From Fusobacterium sp. (GTDB lineage: Bacteria; Fusobacteriota; Fusobacteriia; Fusobacteriales; Fusobacteriaceae): DNA of 18,632 bases. Shown here one piece after another: positions 16,345 through 18,632 of this stretch. The translations under genes and the position numbers were made by a program. Within the stretch, counting starts at the first letter, position 1; the number at the start of each line of letters is the position of its first letter. The stretch is taken from NCBI GenBank assembly GCA_019410665.1, contig DXSD01000038.1, positions 1-18,632 of the forward strand, written 5' to 3'. The notes beneath the pieces are model-generated. The model searched no databases, had not been told where the DNA came from, and was given only the letters and a program-made list of their open reading frames with translations.

Positions 16345-16366
16345 AATATTAATAAAATATTAATAA
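16345..16366 (+). repeat. Tandem direct repeat, 2 x 11 bp
   Basis: AATATTAATAA occurs twice back to back (16345-16355 and 16356-16366) without mismatch. In such AT-rich DNA it could be a replication-slippage product with no function. Confidence 0.6.
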
Positions 16367-16370
16367 GAGA

Positions 16371-16398
16371 AGTATTTTATAGAAAATATTATTTTTAT
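16371..16398 (+). terminator. Weak candidate terminator after the flippase gene
   Basis: AGTATTTT and AAAATATT can pair over 8 bp (one G-U) around a 4-nt loop, and ATTTTTAT follows. The stem has no G-C pair, so its stability is poor and the call is tentative. Confidence 0.25.
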
Positions 16399-16448
16399 CA
16401 GATATATATTAGATATGTGATTTTTATTTTAAGTCCATTTACTATTTT

Positions 16449-16474
16449 TATAAAAAGTACTTTGACTTTTTATA
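16449..16474. repeat. Perfect 10-bp inverted repeat, possible terminator or operator
   Basis: TATAAAAAGT and ACTTTTTATA are exact reverse complements separated by the 6-nt loop ACTTTG. The A-tract/T-tract shape is that of a bidirectional terminator, with T-runs also at 16491-16498. Only one G-C pair is present, so a protein-binding operator upstream of wecB is an equal possibility. Confidence 0.5.
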
Positions 16475-16510
16475 GGCTATATTATTAGCACTTTTTCTTA
16501 AATGATGTAG

Positions 16511-16516
16511 TATTAT
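16511..16516 (+). promoter_or_regulatory. Candidate -10 box for wecB
   Basis: TATTAT lies about 30 bp before the wecB ATG, leaving room for a short leader that still contains the ribosome site. No recognisable -35 lies 16-18 bp upstream, so this is a low-confidence suggestion. Confidence 0.22.
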
Positions 16517-16546
16517 AGTTAAGTATATAATAAAGAGGTAGAAAAT

Positions 16547-17641
16547 ATGAAAAAAGTAATGTTAGTTTTTGGGACACGACCAGAAGCAATTAAAATGTGT
16601 CCATTAGTTAATGAATTAAAAAAGAGAAAGAATTTAGAAACTATAGTTTGTGTAACAGGGCAACATCGTCAAATGTTGGATCAGGTACTTGAAACATTTT
16701 CAGTAGTTCCAGATTATGACTTGTCAATTATGAAGGAAAAACAAACCTTATTTGATGTAACAACAAATATTTTAGAAAAAATTAAAGTTGTTTTGGAAAA
16801 GGAAAGACCAAATATTGTTCTTGTTCATGGAGATACTTCTACTACTTTTGTAACAGCTTTAGCATGTTTTTATTTACAAATACCTGTAGGACATGTTGAA
16901 GCAGGGTTACGTACTTATAATATTTATTCTCCCTATCCAGAGGAATTTAATAGACAAGCTGTTTCGATAATTTCATCATATAACTTTGCTCCAACAAAAA
17001 TGGCTAAAGAGAATTTACTAAGAGAAGGAAAAAAAGAAGAAACTATTTATGTAACAGGAAATACTGCAATAGATGCTTTAAAAACAACTGTAAGAGAAAA
17101 TTATACAAATGAACATTTAGAATGGGCAAAAGATTCAAGGCTTATAATGATAACTGCACATAGACGTGAAAATTTAGGTGAGCCTATGCAACATATGTTT
17201 AGAGCAATTAGAAGAGTTATGGAAGAACATAATGATGTAAAAGCTATTTATCCAATTCATATGAATCCATTAGTTAGAGAAAAAGCTGAGCAAGAATTAG
17301 CAGGATGTGATAGAATTCGTATTATAGAACCTTTAGATGTATTAGATTTTCATAATTTTTTAAATAGGAGCTATTTAATATTAACTGATTCAGGTGGAAT
17401 TCAAGAAGAGGCACCAAGCTTAGGAAAACCAGTCTTAGTTATGAGAGATACTACTGAAAGACCTGAAGGAGTTGCTGCTGGAACTTTAAGGTTAGTAGGA
17501 ACAGATGAAGAAACGATATATAATAACTTTTCTGAATTACTATCGAATAAAGAAATATATGATAAAATGAGTAAAGCTTCTAACCCATATGGAGATGGAT
17601 ATGCTAGTGAAAGAATAGCTGATATTTTAGAACATGAATAA
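16547..17641 (+). CDS. wecB: Non-hydrolysing UDP-N-acetylglucosamine 2-epimerase
   Basis: Interconverts UDP-GlcNAc and UDP-ManNAc in the cytoplasm, feeding the WecC dehydrogenase encoded upstream. The 364 residues fit the bacterial non-hydrolysing family. FGTRPEAIKMCPL (8-20) starts the protein. HGDTSTTF (94-101), HVEAGLRT (116-123), PYPEEFNRQ (129-137) and TAHRRENLG (203-211) supply the acidic and histidine residues expected in the active site (Asp96, Glu118, Glu132, His205). TDSGGIQEEAPSLGKPVLVMR near residues 282-302 is the UDP-binding block. The start ATG has AAAGAGG 8 nt upstream. It is separated from the flippase gene by the only long non-coding gap, so it probably has its own promoter or is read through. 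Its product may also serve teichoic acid or other envelope glycans. Confidence 0.96.
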   Translation: MKKVMLVFGTRPEAIKMCPLVNELKKRKNLETIVCVTGQHRQMLDQVLETFSVVPDYDLSIMKEKQTLFDVTTNILEKIKVVLEKERPNIVLVHGDTSTTFVTALACFYLQIPVGHVEAGLRTYNIYSPYPEEFNRQAVSIISSYNFAPTKMAKENLLREGKKEETIYVTGNTAIDALKTTVRENYTNEHLEWAKDSRLIMITAHRRENLGEPMQHMFRAIRRVMEEHNDVKAIYPIHMNPLVREKAEQELAGCDRIRIIEPLDVLDFHNFLNRSYLILTDSGGIQEEAPSLGKPVLVMRDTTERPEGVAAGTLRLVGTDEETIYNNFSELLSNKEIYDKMSKASNPYGDGYASERIADILEHE

Positions 17642-17692
17642 AATTATAAGAATAAAATGAGTTTAATAAATTATTGAAAGTTTGTGAGGATT

Positions 17693-18632
17693 ATGGAACA
17701 AATTAAATTAAGGAAAACATACATTGATGTAGCAAGAGGAATAGGGATTTTATTAGTAATATATGGTCATTGTATGACTAATTTTAATATATTTATACAG
17801 TGGCAAAGTTCTTTTTTTATACCTCTTTTTTTCATTTTAAGTGGAATGTGTTATACTATTCCTCCTGAAAAATATTTATTGAAGAATATAAAGAAGATAT
17901 TAATACCATATTATTTATGGGCATCACTTGGGTTTAGTATTCAAATTTTATTATATATTTTTAAGGGAGAGGGAGTTCAAAAGATAATAGATTCTTTAAT
18001 AAATTTATTATTAGGAATGAGTATTTATAATTACCCATTATGGTTTTTAGTTTGTTTTTTTGTAAGTAAAACTATTTTTGATAAAATTATGATTTTTTCA
18101 AAAAATATAAATAATCTATTATTAATACAAATTACTATTATATTAATATGTTATTTAATTGGAAATTTTATGGGGAAATTTGTAAAGATTTATTCTTTTT
18201 TCTATCCTTTTAGATTTGATACTGCTTTAACAATGCTTCTTTTTATTTGGCTTGGAAACTTTTTAAAGCCAGTTATTCAAAAAATTAGAAGTGAAAATTA
18301 TAAAAAGAATATTGTTATATTGATACTTCTTTTACTTATGAATTTGATAGCTTTTAAATATAATACTACAGTTTCTGTAAGCAGTAGGGAATATGGAAAT
18401 ATATTTCTTTTTTTAGTTGGAGCAGTATTTGGAAGTTATTTTATCATTGTTTTATGTAAAATTCTTTCTGAAGTTTTAATATCAATAAAGTATATAAGTA
18501 GAATCTTAGATATTTGTAGTTTATTTGGAAGAGAATCCTTATTTATTATGTGTTCACATGCAATAATTTTAATTTTTATTGCAAAGGCATTATTAATATT
18601 AAATTTATTTTTTAACTTTCCTGTATTTGTTG
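17693..18632 (+). CDS. Acyltransferase family 3 protein, fucose 4-O-acetylase-like (3' end outside window)
   Basis: An open frame runs from ATG 17693 through the right edge (313 codons visible, no stop), so the gene is cut only near its 3' end if it has the usual family size. The product is a polytopic membrane protein. It opens with LRKTYIDVARGIGILLVIYGHC (6-27, conserved Arg15 and His26) and continues with SSFFIPLFFILSGMCY, the pattern of the COG3594-type sugar O-acetylases. PLWFLVCFF near residue 115 and FGRESLFIMCSHAIIL near the visible end are further family blocks. It lies 51 bp after wecB with an AGGA site at 17687-17690 close to the ATG; an in-frame GTG at 17684 is an alternative. The likely role is acylation of a sugar in the same glycan, different in subtype from the acyltransferase at 6334. 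Confidence 0.85.
   Translation, partial: MEQIKLRKTYIDVARGIGILLVIYGHCMTNFNIFIQWQSSFFIPLFFILSGMCYTIPPEKYLLKNIKKILIPYYLWASLGFSIQILLYIFKGEGVQKIIDSLINLLLGMSIYNYPLWFLVCFFVSKTIFDKIMIFSKNINNLLLIQITIILICYLIGNFMGKFVKIYSFFYPFRFDTALTMLLFIWLGNFLKPVIQKIRSENYKKNIVILILLLLMNLIAFKYNTTVSVSSREYGNIFLFLVGAVFGSYFIIVLCKILSEVLISIKYISRILDICSLFGRESLFIMCSHAIILIFIAKALLILNLFFNFPVFV

Larger units (their letters stand above)
16322..16546 (+). other. 225-bp non-coding gap, possible operon boundary
   Basis: This is the only sizeable gap in the window and is extremely AT-rich, with no convincing reading frame. It holds a tandem 11-bp repeat (16345-16366), an all-A/T hairpin followed by a T-run (16371-16398) and a perfect 10-bp inverted repeat (16449-16474). 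TATTAT at 16511-16516 would be at a workable distance from the wecB ribosome site (AAAGAGG, 16532-16538) to act as a -10 box, but no good -35 pairs with it. The contents suggest termination after the flippase gene and a new start before wecB; base composition alone makes such signals common. Confidence 0.5.

Noticed and set aside
16462..16467. TTGACT as a -35 box
   Set aside because: No -10-like hexamer lies 16-18 bp downstream, and the bases belong to the loop and right arm of the inverted repeat.
16526..16531. Perfect TATAAT as a -10 box for wecB
   Set aside because: A start about 7 nt downstream would fall at the ribosome site (16532-16538) and remove it from the mRNA; no -35 is paired with it.
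1..18632. CRISPR array, transposon, prophage, toxin-antitoxin or defence system
   Set aside because: There are no spaced repeats, transposase or integrase motifs, tRNA genes or unexplained coding space; nearly every base belongs to a recognised glycan gene.

Overview
This AT-rich window is one strand-biased cell-surface polysaccharide locus (capsule or O-antigen) of the Wzx/Wzy type. All genes lie on the + strand and are tightly packed. The strong AT bias, almost exclusive AGA arginine codons in the first genes, AGGAGG-type ribosome binding sites and TTG/GTG starts suggest a low-GC anaerobe. Fusobacterium or a relative is my best guess, but Bacillota cannot be excluded without a search. No transposase, integrase, tRNA, rRNA or CRISPR array was seen.

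Layout: (1) About 1-3325 holds a four-gene cassette resembling Campylobacter pglF-pglE-pglD-pglC. It comprises a sugar-nucleotide 4,6-dehydratase (5' end outside the window), a PLP aminotransferase, a left-handed beta-helix N-acetyltransferase and a small monotopic phosphoglycosyl transferase. Together these should make UDP-N,N'-diacetylbacillosamine (or a close 2,4-diamino-trideoxyhexose) and load it on undecaprenyl phosphate. (2) About 3322-13559 is the accessory assembly region: three GT4, three GT2, one GT-D (DUF1792/SP_1767-like) and one GT32-like glycosyltransferase, plus a membrane O-acyltransferase and a Wzy-like polymerase. (3) About 13575-16321 holds a WecC-type UDP-ManNAc dehydrogenase and a Wzx-like flippase. 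(4) A 225-bp non-coding gap (16322-16546) contains a perfect 10-bp inverted repeat and a tandem 11-bp repeat. (5) wecB (UDP-GlcNAc 2-epimerase) and a second membrane acyltransferase follow; the acyltransferase runs off the right end.

How the parts would work together (inference): WecB and WecC make UDP-ManNAcA and the Pgl-like set makes the initiating sugar. The eight glycosyltransferases extend the undecaprenyl-linked unit at the cytoplasmic face, acyltransferases decorate it, Wzx flips it and Wzy polymerises it. No oligosaccharyltransferase, O-antigen ligase, chain-length regulator or outer-membrane exporter is visible, so whether the product is capsule or O-antigen cannot be settled here. 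The individual families are all known. What is unusual is the particular combination: a bacillosamine-type primer, ManNAcA, a GT-D enzyme and an unusually large glycosyltransferase set.
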